A DNA stretch of 11,220 bases from Sanchytrium tribonematis (taxonomy: Eukaryota > Sanchytriomycota > Sanchytriomycetes > Sanchytriales > Sanchytriaceae), in contig JADGIG010000268.1 in the NCBI GenBank assembly GCA_018985235.1, positions 1 through 11,220 on the forward strand. Reading direction: 5' to 3'. The translations under genes were made by a program, and so were the position numbers. The notes under the pieces were generated by a model. The model saw only the letters and a program-made list of their open reading frames with translations. It had not been told where the DNA came from and made no database searches. Positions 1 to 8,805 of this stretch are shown piece after piece; the first letter of the stretch is position 1, and every line of letters begins with the position of its first letter.

Positions 1-824
1 CAACCGATTTAGATGTTAAATTATGGAGCGCAATTAATCACAAAAATTTTCTTCCTCTTTTAAAATTTTTTAAAGAAAGAAATCTTAATTGTGCTATGTA
101 TCCGAAGCTCAGTTGTTCAAATTTATACGATTGTATAAAAAACTTGTCTAAAAAATTCACCGAAAATCAGTGTATTGGGCTTTTACGCACTTTATTGTCA
201 GCTGTTGATTACATTCATGATCTTAATATCACCCATAATTACATAAATTCAAAAGTTATCTATTTCAATCCTGAAAATTTTCAATTACAAATTGGCGGCT
301 TAAACCACTTGAAATTGCATGAAAATGGGAGCACCACATTTGCTAAAAACAAAAAGGAAGACATGTCAAACATTGGGATTGTAGCCTTACAAATGATTTG
401 TGGAAAAATTGCGTTAGGTAAAGTTACTAAGCATTTCTTAGGCTATCTAAAGATGACCTCATCGTCAAGAAAGTTAATATCGCAGTTAATTTTCAAAGGA
501 GCACTGTTGAAATCGTCAAATCAACCTACTGTTATTGAAAATAACTGTCGAGTCGACTCATATGTTTGGAATCACCTGCCAACTACTCATTTTTTTGACC
601 AGGTAAGGCATTATCCCATGAGATTACAATGTGAAATGATTAAAACATACTTGAACCAAAGCAATCCTGATTTCCGTATGCTTTACGCCAAATTGAAAGA
701 GTCTGTCAACTACAGCAGAGATTACAGGCAGTTTATGAGCGTAAATGTGGATCTGGCTGCGGACGACGCAGATTTTTTGCTAATCCTAGAGCTTATGTAT
801 TTTGAACATACCCTGTATTTATAA
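1..824 (+). CDS. Pseudokinase, probably PAN3-like (poly(A) nuclease regulatory subunit), 5' end outside window
   Basis: The frame is open from base 3 to the TAA at 822-824 (273 residues), so the start lies left of the window; the ATG at 96 is internal. The protein-kinase fold is visible but inactive: the HRD position reads HNY (residues 78-80) and the DFG position reads GGL (98-100). Features pointing to PAN3 are the helix-C/beta-4 stretch LWSAINHKN (PAN3 family: W-K-x-hydrophobic-x-H-x-N), the INSKVIYF stretch in place of the catalytic loop (family: x-P-S/T-K-hydrophobic), KEDMSNIGIVAL before helix F, and a C-terminal part where FRMLYAKL and DADFLLILELMYFEH resemble the start of the PAN3 knob. 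PAN3 recruits the PAN2 nuclease to poly(A) mRNA. Compared with the family, about 50 residues of the knob are missing at the C-terminus. It could instead be another pseudokinase (NRBP, SCYL or STRAD type). Kinase fold is sure; the PAN3 name is moderate. Confidence 0.6.
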   Translation, partial: TDLDVKLWSAINHKNFLPLLKFFKERNLNCAMYPKLSCSNLYDCIKNLSKKFTENQCIGLLRTLLSAVDYIHDLNITHNYINSKVIYFNPENFQLQIGGLNHLKLHENGSTTFAKNKKEDMSNIGIVALQMICGKIALGKVTKHFLGYLKMTSSSRKLISQLIFKGALLKSSNQPTVIENNCRVDSYVWNHLPTTHFFDQVRHYPMRLQCEMIKTYLNQSNPDFRMLYAKLKESVNYSRDYRQFMSVNVDLAADDADFLLILELMYFEHTLYL

Positions 825-826
825 CC

Positions 827-832
827 AATAAA
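827..832 (+). terminator. AATAAA poly(A) signal of the pseudokinase gene
   Basis: The hexamer begins 3 bases after the stop (822-824), inside the 59-base gap before STT4. It would give a very short 3' UTR that ends in or next to the STT4 5' UTR. Confidence 0.7.
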
Positions 833-883
833 ATATATATTAAAGATTCACCCAGCAAGGAGAATTTTTTCGAAACAAAGCGA
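833..883 (+). promoter_or_regulatory. Very short upstream region of STT4
   Basis: Only 51 bases separate the upstream gene's poly(A) signal from the STT4 ATG. The stretch opens with a TATA-like run (TATATATTAAAG, 834-845), followed by a purine-rich leader. No proven promoter element is visible. The core promoter probably overlaps the 3' end of the gene upstream. Confidence 0.35.
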
Positions 884-3800
884 ATGTCGCATCTTGAAAT
901 CCATAGTGCGATTTCAAGGCTTAAACGGAAAATGAATCTGAAGGTGCAAGCACATCCTCTTAGTGAAAGCAAGAGAGATATTGAAAAGAATATTGCATTG
1001 ATTCATGCAATTGACGCTAAAAATATTGATCTTGAACTTGTAACGCATTTATGCAATTGCTTGGATTCTCCTAAGCTAAATGATGCTACTCTGTCCACCA
1101 ATATATTTCTACACGGTCTTTCTGTTGTTTACCATTTGTTGAGAATAAGCGATTCCGAAAATCTAGTGACGAAACGATTGTATCAATCTATTCTGGGGAA
1201 ATTGAAGGAAAGCCCATCTTTAATATCTCAAATTTATTGTAAAGAGTATTTCTTAGAATTTTGCCATCACGCCAAAGATATTTTACCTTATGTATATGGA
1301 CTGTTTCAAAATTCAGAGCCCGATTATCAAAAACTTATAACTGAAAAGGAGGTCATATCTAGTGGTCCGCTTGACGTGTTTTGCAAGCCCAAGATAGCAA
1401 ATTCTTCTCTTATTGCAAATCTAAACAAACTAGTACGATTCGGAACAAATGAAGCTATGACCTGTGCAACGTTGATTACTATAGTACTCAAAAACTGCCC
1501 AACCTGGTACTTGGATTATTTGACGGAATGTCTCATCCAAAACCAGAAATACCCAGATATTTCTTCATTGAATGTAATTTTTAATTTTTTATACCTTTCG
1601 CACCATTATCCTGATCTTAAAGCCCATATTTTGAATATTGTTGATACAAATTTACATTCTATTGGGGATAAAAACTCTCTCATCGCAGTGGGTGAATTAA
1701 TTGCTAATTGTGTGCCGTTTGATAGTGTTGCATGGTTATACTCTTTCATGGATTCAGCTCAAGCAAAGGGACTTCACTTAAAGCCTGTCATGTACATAGC
1801 ATGTGGATTTATATCCTGCCATGTGGACCAGCCCAAAACCCTTGATTTGGCTATTTCTCAGCTTTTAAGAGTTGTTACAAAAAGTTTAAAGAGCTCAAAT
1901 CAACCAGATTTGAGTATTAAGACCCTTGGAAAGGAGATGTCCCTCAATATCACAAAGAAATTAAATGAGGTCTTTTCTGGAGGTGCAACTCCAAATGAAA
2001 TGTTGAAAGTACAGCATCAGCAAGCCTTACGAAGTATGGTTAGTTTAACAAATTTTGATGAACTAAGCGACCCTTTATTTGTTTTAGTAGACGTATTAAC
2101 TATTATTGCGCAATATATTATTGGATCCTGCAGTGATTATGCACCCCAATTTCTGTGTGGTTGGCAGTTTAATCGTAAAGAGAGCGAATCCAAGACTGAC
2201 AGCTTGAGCTTGTACTCTGATATACTACAAAATTTGGCTGATTTGGCTCAAGGGCAAAGTAGCGGTATTCTTATGAAACAAAAATTGGAACTTCAAAATG
2301 GCCCAGTCCACGATGCGTTATTTTTACATGTACTAGATTCATTTCTCGATTTGGCTGATGCTTCCTTGGGTAGCCCAAAATATCATTCAGCATTGCTTAG
2401 TATAGCGTTAAGTCTTTTCGAGCAAAAAAGCTGGAATATTCTTAAATTGGTTGATGATAAAGATTTATTCAAGGAATATGTGAACAGCTTTGGGATAGGT
2501 GGCGATTTTTCTTTTGGGACAATTAGCAAAATTGCACAAAAGGAACTGTTTCCTGTAGTGCCCTTAATTGAGAAAATATTGTGCGATAGAGGCAAGGTCT
2601 TTGTCGACGCAGTGGTACAAGAACCAAGTCTCGATTTATTTATGAAAAGCATAGACAATTATAATGATTTTGTTTCACAATTTCGAGCTTTTTGGGTCTT
2701 TTTTTCTTTGTTCAACTTTGATTCTATGGTGGGTGAAATGAGTGAAAGCTTTACAAGAATCGCGTTCTTTTCACCGGTTTTGTTTCCACCTATCGTTTCT
2801 CAGTCTCAAGAAGAAGAAATTGGATATAAGAAAACTTTAGATTATAATCCATACAGAGAAGTATTTACCAGTGATCCACGATTAGGTCTTATCGGAAGTG
2901 CGAAGATTTTGCTTACTTTTGGGGAAATTTTTCGTTTACGACTTAAAGATGTTATTAGAGACACTAGTGTCAAAGAAGGGCTATCAGAGAGCCAAATGAA
3001 TTATTTGAGTGCTCAGGAATGTTTGCACCTTTTGGCAATTTTTGATTTGGAATACAAGAGGGTTTTGGCTGGTCGCCACGAGTTTGTGAATTATCTTGCC
3101 GCATTTGATTTGAGCACTGGAGCTCAGGCCGCATCAACTAGTTACAAACATTCTCAAGGATTTATTTTATTTAAGAGTTGTCTGAGGGCGGCAGTTTCTA
3201 AGATTTTAGAGATATATTTGATCAGCGCAACTACTACTACCCTTATCGACTATTATGAAATGATTGAATCCGACAGAGAAAAATATAAATGGGTTTATTT
3301 GGAAAAGCAAGCACAGCATCTACTGTTTCACTGTTGTTGCCATCCATTAAGCGAAGTCCATAAATTTAGTGTGGCATTTATAGAAGAGCTCTTGAAAAAA
3401 TATCCTGCTCTTATGTGGAGCAAAGGAATGCTTTTTCTTTGCTTAGACTTGATTCAAATATTAAACAAAAGCGTTATGGACATCGAGAGAAGCACCTGCT
3501 GTTTTTACTACCAGGTGCCTTCTGCAGGTAGGAGGCTCTATTTGCCAGATGATCTTGACCATAGGAAGTTAGTTTACAAAGATCTTTCTACCTTTTTAGT
3601 TGGATGGATTGAAATTGGCGCGAAAGAGTCTGAGAGCGAATCTTACATTGTCATTAGGGAATACATTATGAAGGGACAATTGCAAAGTTTTTGGAGTGCG
3701 GATCAGCACAAAGGTATATACATCGCTATGGATGTTCTTAAGAGGCTCCAAGAAACCGAGAAGAATCACATTATGTCATTGAGAAATTTCGAGGGCAAAA

Positions 3801-6485
3801 TTGCTGTCCAGAGTTTCTACGAGGGCTACACCAATGTATTGACCCTTAATCAGGGATTTAAAAACATTGAACCTGAAATTCTTCAATTTTTAAAGCACAC
3901 TGAATTTTCTGACTTTGAGCGGATTGAGCGGCTCCTACACCTGGCGGCTGAATATTTAGCACTTCCCAATAATGTCGCTTCTTTCGTTTTTGCAAAATTT
4001 TTGATCTGGGTTCCTGTTAAAAGTTTTGAACCAAAGCTTGTAATGCTTGGAGTGTCGCTTTGGAGTTGGGTCATTTATAGAAACGCAGATATCGAAGACC
4101 GATTTTTAAGTGAAGTCGTGAAAGCATTTCAATGGACTGCCAAACATAAGATGGGCATATTTAATATTGCGCAGCTTAAAACGAAAGACCCATTTAAATC
4201 TAAAATTAGTTACTCGGTCGATCAAACTCTTAAAGTCCCCAGAATTTTTTCCCACAGACTCGTCAGTTGTCATGCTATGCAGCTAAAATTTTTGATTGAC
4301 CGAGTCAATAGTGGAAGTTGGAATCCATATCTTTTGTCTAAAAATGTCATTGACTTGTTTTCAAGTGTTATAGCTGCCAAGGTGGCTAGCCATGCTTCTG
4401 TAAGACCATGCTTTCTGTTATTTATTTCGTTGGGCTTTCGTTTGGTTCGGCAATATCAAGAATTTGATCACACAACTATATCGTTGTTAGAAAAAGTTTT
4501 TGAGGTAGCAATGCAATGGTTTAGTAACCCTGCGGAATGGTATGATGGAGAAAATCAATTTTATCCTCTTGATGAGTGCAAAGTGATGCTTGATCTTTTC
4601 GATGCTGTTGATAATTTTTCATTTTCAAATTCAACTTTAAATTATAAGACCGTGGGAATGGATATTAATGAGAGATTGGAAATATTTTCAAGGCAGAAAA
4701 GAATTTTCCTACTATTTCTAGAAAGCGAAATAGAACATGTGAACTTAAGCAAAGATCCACTTAACGCAAAATTTGACAAACCTTTCATTCGGTTTTCTGC
4801 TACGTTGGATAGCAAGCAGTATGTGCTGCTAACAACAGACGCTTGGAATATTGATCCAAAATTAGCTTTTAGAATGATTCAGAGATATCCAAAGGAGCTC
4901 ACTATTCAGCAAACTTTTAAAAATCTTATAATGACGGAACCTGACAAAATTAAGAACTTTGATGAAGCAGTTCTATTTTTGGCAAACAGTACAACCGAAC
5001 TACAAGTTTTAAATATTGTTACGCCAATTCATCCGTTAAGAGCCATAACATTCTTTTTACCACCCCATGGGCAAAATCCTCAAATTTTACAATATGCTTT
5101 GAGATCTTTGCAGCAATATCCCATTGAAAACACTTTCTTTTTTATTCCTCAAGTTGTTCAAGCTTTAAGATATGATGTTTTAGGCTACGTTGAGCAATTT
5201 GTATTACGAGCAGCAAAAGCTTCACCCAAGTTTAGTCATCAAATTATATGGAATATGAAAGCAAATTTTTATTCAGATACTGAACTCGGAACACCGGACC
5301 CAATGAAGCCCACATTCGAAAAAATCATCAAAAAGATTGAAAATTTGTTTGAGGGTGAAGCACTTTCCTTTTACAAAAGAGAATTTGATTTTTTTGCAAA
5401 GGTCACAAACATTAGTAAGATTCTCAAGCCTTTTGTCAAAGAAAGCAAAGATTATAAAAAGCGTAAGATTGACGATGAACTTTCCAAAATTAAAGTTGAT
5501 GTCGGAGTCTATCTTCCTAGTAGTCCAGAAGTGACGGTTATTGACATCGATTATTCCAGTGGAAAGCCTCTTCAAAGTCACGCAAAGACTCCATTTATGG
5601 CCACATTTAAGATCTGTAAAGATATTCCAGAGGAAGGACAAGATATGATACCCGATGATCAAAAGAAAACCAAAGAAGTTGTTTCCTTCCAAGGAGCTAT
5701 TTTCAAAGTTGGTGATGATTGTAGACAGGACGTATTAGCTTTGCAATTAATTGCAGTTCTAAAAAATATCTTTGAGTCAGCTGGTTTAAATACGTATTTA
5801 TTTCCATATAGAGTTGTTGCATCAGATCCTGGCTGTGGCGTGATTGAGGTCATTCCTAATTCTATTTCTAGAGATATGATCGGCAGAGAAAAAATTAATT
5901 CTTTAACAGAATACTATGTTTCTAAATTTGGAAATATGCATTCTATTGAATATCAAAAAGCGAAAAGGGCATTTTGGGAAAGTATGGCAGCATACTCTAT
6001 TGTTCTGTACCTATTGCAAATCAAAGATCGTCACAATGGAAATATTATGATCGATTCAGCTGGTCATATTGTCCACATCGATTTTGGATTTATTTTAGAC
6101 ATTGCACCTGGTGGTAATTTAATTTAAAATAGGAATCAAATTCGAGGGTGCTGATTTTAAGTTAACAACTGAAATGATAACATTAATGGATAATCAAAAT
6201 GGATTGGCATATCGTCGATTTAGAGAATTGACTGTGCGAGCATTTCTCGCATGTCGTCCATTTGCTGATGATATTGTTGATACTGTACGGTTAATGGCTG
6301 ATAGTGGCTTACCCTGTTTTAAGGGTACCAACACTATAAGCAAATTGAGGTCTCGTTTTAAATTAGAATTGAATGAAAGAGAAGCTGCAATTTTTATGAT
6401 TGATGTTATTGACAAAAGCTACGAGAATTATCGGACTGTCATTTATGACTCCTTTCAGAAACAAACAAACGGAATACCTTACTAA
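884..6485 (+). CDS. STT4: Stt4 / phosphatidylinositol 4-kinase type III alpha, one 19-base intron
   Basis: CDS is join(884..6113, 6133..6485), 1860 residues, close to yeast Stt4 (about 1900). The enzyme phosphorylates phosphatidylinositol at the 4 position, mainly at the plasma membrane. Residues 1 to about 1280 are an alpha-helical scaffold. A helical PIK domain follows (about 1290-1480), then the lipid-kinase catalytic domain (about 1570-1860). Diagnostic stretches are SGKPLQSHAKTPFMATFKI, FKVGDDCRQDVLALQL (ATP-binding Lys1608), the catalytic loop DRHNGN (1715-1720), DFG (1733-1735), SGLPCF, and the C-terminal TNGIPY shared with yeast. Unspliced, the frame stops at 6125-6127, just after PGGN. 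Removing 6114-6132 gives PGGIKFEGADFKLTTEM, the fungal Stt4 sequence. The stop TAA (6483-6485) lies 4 bases from the stop of the convergent eIF4E gene. The ATG at 884 is the first in frame; a later start at Met17 cannot be excluded. Confidence 0.97.
6114..6132 (+). other. 19-base spliceosomal intron in STT4
   Basis: The sequence is GTAATTTAATTTAAAATAG, phase 1 (codon G|GA). It has GT-AG borders and an in-frame TAA (6125-6127). Splicing joins PGG to IKFE, matching yeast Stt4 (PGGIKFE) across the junction. No other GT-AG pair nearby restores the family sequence as well. Confidence 0.93.
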
Positions 6486-6489
6486 TAAA
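6484..6489 (+). terminator. AATAAA poly(A) signal overlapping the STT4 stop codon
   Basis: The hexamer starts at the second base of the TAA stop (6483-6485). Normal cleavage 10-30 bases downstream would put the STT4 mRNA 3' end inside the antisense eIF4E coding region. Confidence 0.75.
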
Positions 6490-6960
6490 TCATGTTTGTT
6501 TATTAAAGGCATCTACATGCGCTTTGTAATCTAAAGCAGAGGAATGTATTTGGGTTAAATCGCAAATTTGCTGCCTAACTTCTTGCCTTTCCTCAATATC
6601 ATCGAACCATATGGATATAACATCGTCTGTATGTCGAATACTTAATACCAGCCCAAGTGCATTTAAAACACCATCGCATAAACCTAATAACAATATTTCA
6701 TAGAACCTTCTACTGTATTGCTTATTCAGTCTAATGCTCCATTTGCCTCCATTAACACTAGACTCCCAAGTCGGTACTATATCTTTACGAAAAAAATGAA
6801 TATCACTAATTGGAATTAAATCAAAGTTCAAATGGCAATATACACTCCAAAACTCATCCGCGTTAGTCATGGAATTTAATTTGAGCAAATGCTTTGTATA
6901 ATCTGTTATTTTAACACCCGTGGGACGGTGAATGAACCAGAGAGTAAGTGGGGTTTGCAT
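6490..6960 (-). CDS. eIF4E2: Class II eIF4E family protein (4EHP / eIF4E2-like)
   Basis: This is a 156-residue mRNA cap-binding protein with the eIF4E fold. Motifs in order are LTLWF (5-9), DEFWSVY (35-41), FRKDIVPTWE (57-66), NGGKW (70-74), ISIW, and YKAHVD near the C-terminus, which matches the YKTHTDS of 4EHP. Against human eIF4E, Trp46, Trp73, Trp102, Glu103 and Trp113 are kept. Trp43 is Leu5 and Trp56 is Tyr21, the replacements that define class II (4EHP). Such proteins bind the cap but in animals mostly repress translation. The family's variable N-terminal tail is almost absent. I chose the ATG at 6960; no in-frame ATG lies upstream, only a TTG three codons earlier. FRG1 ends 35 bases upstream on the same strand, so the 5' UTR is tiny. 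The stop is TGA at 6490-6492. Confidence 0.92.
   Translation of the reverse strand: MQTPLTLWFIHRPTGVKITDYTKHLLKLNSMTNADEFWSVYCHLNFDLIPISDIHFFRKDIVPTWESSVNGGKWSIRLNKQYSRRFYEILLLGLCDGVLNALGLVLSIRHTDDVISIWFDDIEERQEVRQQICDLTQIHSSALDYKAHVDAFNKQT
6499..6504 (-). terminator. AATAAA poly(A) signal inside the last codons of the eIF4E gene
   Basis: The hexamer lies within the Asn-Lys codons, ending 6 bases before the TGA stop (6492-6490). Cleavage a usual distance downstream would fall after the stop, in the antisense of the end of STT4. Confidence 0.6.
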
Positions 6961-6991
6961 TTGTATCAAAAAATTTGAAAAATCTTGGGAA

Positions 6992-6997
6992 TTTATT
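6992..6997 (-). terminator. AATAAA poly(A) signal overlapping the FRG1 stop
   Basis: The hexamer overlaps the TAA stop (6998-6996) and forms a tandem TAATAA stop. It sits only about 32 bases before the ATG of the next gene on the same strand, so FRG1 transcripts should run into the eIF4E gene. Confidence 0.72.
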
Positions 6998-7586
6998 AAT
7001 CCCTTTTGGCTTTTTTCTTGGGTAGGCCGAGGCTGCTTTCGAAATCAGCCCTTTTCCTTTGTTTCTGAGATGCCTCTACAATTGCGGTTTGGCATCTTAT
7101 ACTAAAATGGGAACCTTCAAAAATTTCCTTAGATTTTCTTATTTTGTTATCCTCGATGGAAATATATTCATTTTTGCAAGACTTGATCAAAAATTTCTCG
7201 CTTTCCACCTTGATGAAAAATTGCTCGGCCGGACCAAGAGCAGCACTAATAAAATCAAGATCAGAATTGAGATAAAATCCTTGTGAATTTGTGATCCCCA
7301 CAAATGAGAAGAACTTCCGGAATACAAAAACTTGAGATACATTGGACGGCGACTCTTCTATTGTTTGCAGATGAAAACCTTGAATTTCATCAAATGCAAT
7401 ACATTTGCCGTTTTGGTGAATGATACTAGGGCCGTAAACTTCCTCAACACTTTTACAATCGAACCATCTATTGCTTTCTTCGGAGTCTGCTTTGGGTTCT
7501 TTTCGAGAAAAATTGGGGGTTTTCTCTGGCTTTTCAAGCTTTTTGTGTCCTTTGAAATTCAATTTTGTTTTACGAATCTTGTCCAT
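6996..7586 (-). CDS. FRG1: FRG1 family protein (actin/RNA-associated beta-trefoil)
   Basis: This is a 196-residue protein, short against human FRG1 (258). The N-terminus is a basic tail with the family's TKLNFKGHKK (7-16; human has TKLVLKG). A fascin-like beta-trefoil follows (about 45-168), with KCIAFDEIQGFHLQT, then SAALGPAEQF (114-123; human SDAIGPREQW), ISIEDNKI and FSIRC. FRG1 is a nuclear/nucleolar protein linked to pre-mRNA splicing complexes and F-actin bundling. The family's helical C-terminal segment is missing. In its place a Lys/Arg-rich tail, LPKKKAKRD, looks like a nuclear localisation signal. The ATG at 7586 is the natural start. The gene lies in a same-strand series with eIF4E downstream and PFS2 upstream, with gaps of 35 and 66 bases. 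Confidence 0.87.
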   Translation of the reverse strand: MDKIRKTKLNFKGHKKLEKPEKTPNFSRKEPKADSEESNRWFDCKSVEEVYGPSIIHQNGKCIAFDEIQGFHLQTIEESPSNVSQVFVFRKFFSFVGITNSQGFYLNSDLDFISAALGPAEQFFIKVESEKFLIKSCKNEYISIEDNKIRKSKEIFEGSHFSIRCQTAIVEASQKQRKRADFESSLGLPKKKAKRD

Positions 7587-7642
7587 TCTCCTTTAAAATT
7601 TAAATTTATTTTTGAACGCTCTTCGTCTCTTATGGGGTTATA

Positions 7643-7648
7643 TTTATT
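7643..7648 (-). terminator. AATAAA poly(A) signal of PFS2
   Basis: The hexamer begins 4 bases after the PFS2 stop (7655-7653), inside the 66-base gap that also has to hold the FRG1 promoter and leader. Confidence 0.72.
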
Positions 7649-7652
7649 ACGC

Positions 7653-8805
7653 TTATCGTGTAGGATCTGCTTCTCCCAACTTGCTACGACTCCAAAATCG
7701 AGTAGCACAATCATTTGAGCCAGTGGCTAAAACATGCCCAAGAGGATGCCAATCCATAGTCCAGATGGCTTGGTCGTGGGCACTATTGACAAACCCGATA
7801 GGAGTTTGGTGCGAAGTGGACCAATAAAATATATCGCCCGTAATTGTACCGCTTGCAAAACAGTTTTCATACACCGGATGCCATTTCGCGACCGAAACAT
7901 CTTTTTGAGTACCTTTAAATGTCTGTAATTCTTTTCCGGTTCTAATATCCCATAATTTTAGCAGTTGATCCTTGCTGCCAGTCAAAAGGTGAAATCCATT
8001 TTTGTTAAATTCAGTGACATGTACGGTATTTTTGTGAGCATGTAAAGTCAAAAGACATCTCGCCGTTCTAGCATCCCAGAGCTAAGTGAAAATAATATAC
8101 TTTGACCAAATTATCCTTACTGCCACTGACAATCAAGGATGAATGTGGATGCCAATCAACAGTTTTAACATCCCACCCATGTCCTGTTAATGATGATTCT
8201 TCCACGCCTGACGCAAAATCAAATATTTTGACAGATTTATCATCAGATCCAGATACAAATTTGGCATCACTGCATGAAAACGCCAATCCTCTGACAGGTT
8301 CTTCGTGAGCCTTTATAATTTTGATATTGTTCAAGGACTGTTGAAAATATTTAATTATTCCATTTTGGTCTCCTATTAGTAAGAAATTATCGTTGTAAGA
8401 CCATTTCATAATCTTGATGGCTGATTCGTGAGCTTGCTGAATGGTCTCAAAATTGAACGTCAATGAGTTCCAAAGTGTCAATTCCCCACTGTTACTTGCA
8501 GTTATTAATCTTCGTCCATCTGGGTAATAAATAATTGCGCCAATGGGAGATTTGAACTTGTTTATAGCTGTATGTATAAATCTCGTACAGATAGCGGAGC
8601 CACAATTTGGATATGCATGAGGTGGTAAATTGGCTAAAGTAAAATTTGGAATAGGTGGTGTTGTGGAAGGTATAGATTTGATACCATAAAATGGATGCGA
8701 TTTTTCGTAAAGGAAATGGCAGTAATAATCAACGGTTTTTCTTACAAATGCTTTTTGTAAACGTTTTGCAAATTCTACGTACTCGCCAGGTTGTTGCTGA
8801 TCCAT
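7653..8805 (-). CDS. PFS2: Pfs2 / WDR33, poly(A)-signal recognition subunit of the cleavage and polyadenylation factor, one 19-base intron
   Basis: CDS is complement(join(7653..8081, 8101..8805)), 377 residues. A seven-blade WD40 propeller fills about residues 75-370. It follows an N-terminal arm ending in VRKTVDYY (21-28), the family signature (human NRKTIDY). Other hallmarks are PDGRRLITASNSGELTLWN (95-113), LTFNFETIQQAHES, GHGWDVKTVDWHP, SGSKDNLVK|LWDARTARC across the intron, LHAHKNTV and WHPLGHVLATGSND. In mammals WDR33 contacts the AAUAAA signal through basic residues of this arm. Here KR (14-15) and Arg22 occupy the same places. It is shorter than yeast Pfs2 (465) and lacks the long tail of human WDR33. 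The ATG at 8805 is the first in frame and keeps the arm; a TTG at 8814 is not needed. The gene is divergent with IFRD. Confidence 0.95.
8082..8100 (-). other. 19-base spliceosomal intron in PFS2
   Basis: On the minus strand the sequence is GTATATTATTTTCACTTAG, phase 0. Without splicing the frame shifts and stops at 8070-8068, after 11 codons. Splicing joins NLVK to LWDARTARCLLTLHAHKNTV, which is exactly the WD-repeat sequence expected in the family. Confidence 0.95.

Noticed and set aside
815-845. A possible 31-base GT-AG intron at the end of the pseudokinase gene that would add about 16 residues.
   Set aside because: The added residues do not match PAN3, the length departs from the 19-base pattern, it would remove the AATAAA, and the new frame would run into the STT4 start.
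5273-5692. A 139-codon open frame on the minus strand inside STT4.
   Set aside because: It lies opposite the conserved catalytic region of STT4 and its translation shows no domain.
7587-7595. AAAGGAG just before the FRG1 ATG looks like a bacterial ribosome binding site.
   Set aside because: The gene content and introns are eukaryotic; this is a chance purine run and is not repeated before the other genes.
7332-7718. A 128-codon open frame on the plus strand over FRG1 and the end of PFS2.
   Set aside because: It is antisense to two recognised genes, low in complexity and without family features.
8068-8100. The break in PFS2 could have been a frameshift or pseudogene.
   Set aside because: A 19-base GT-AG segment removes it exactly and restores conserved WD40 sequence, and the same length solves the breaks in STT4 and IFRD.
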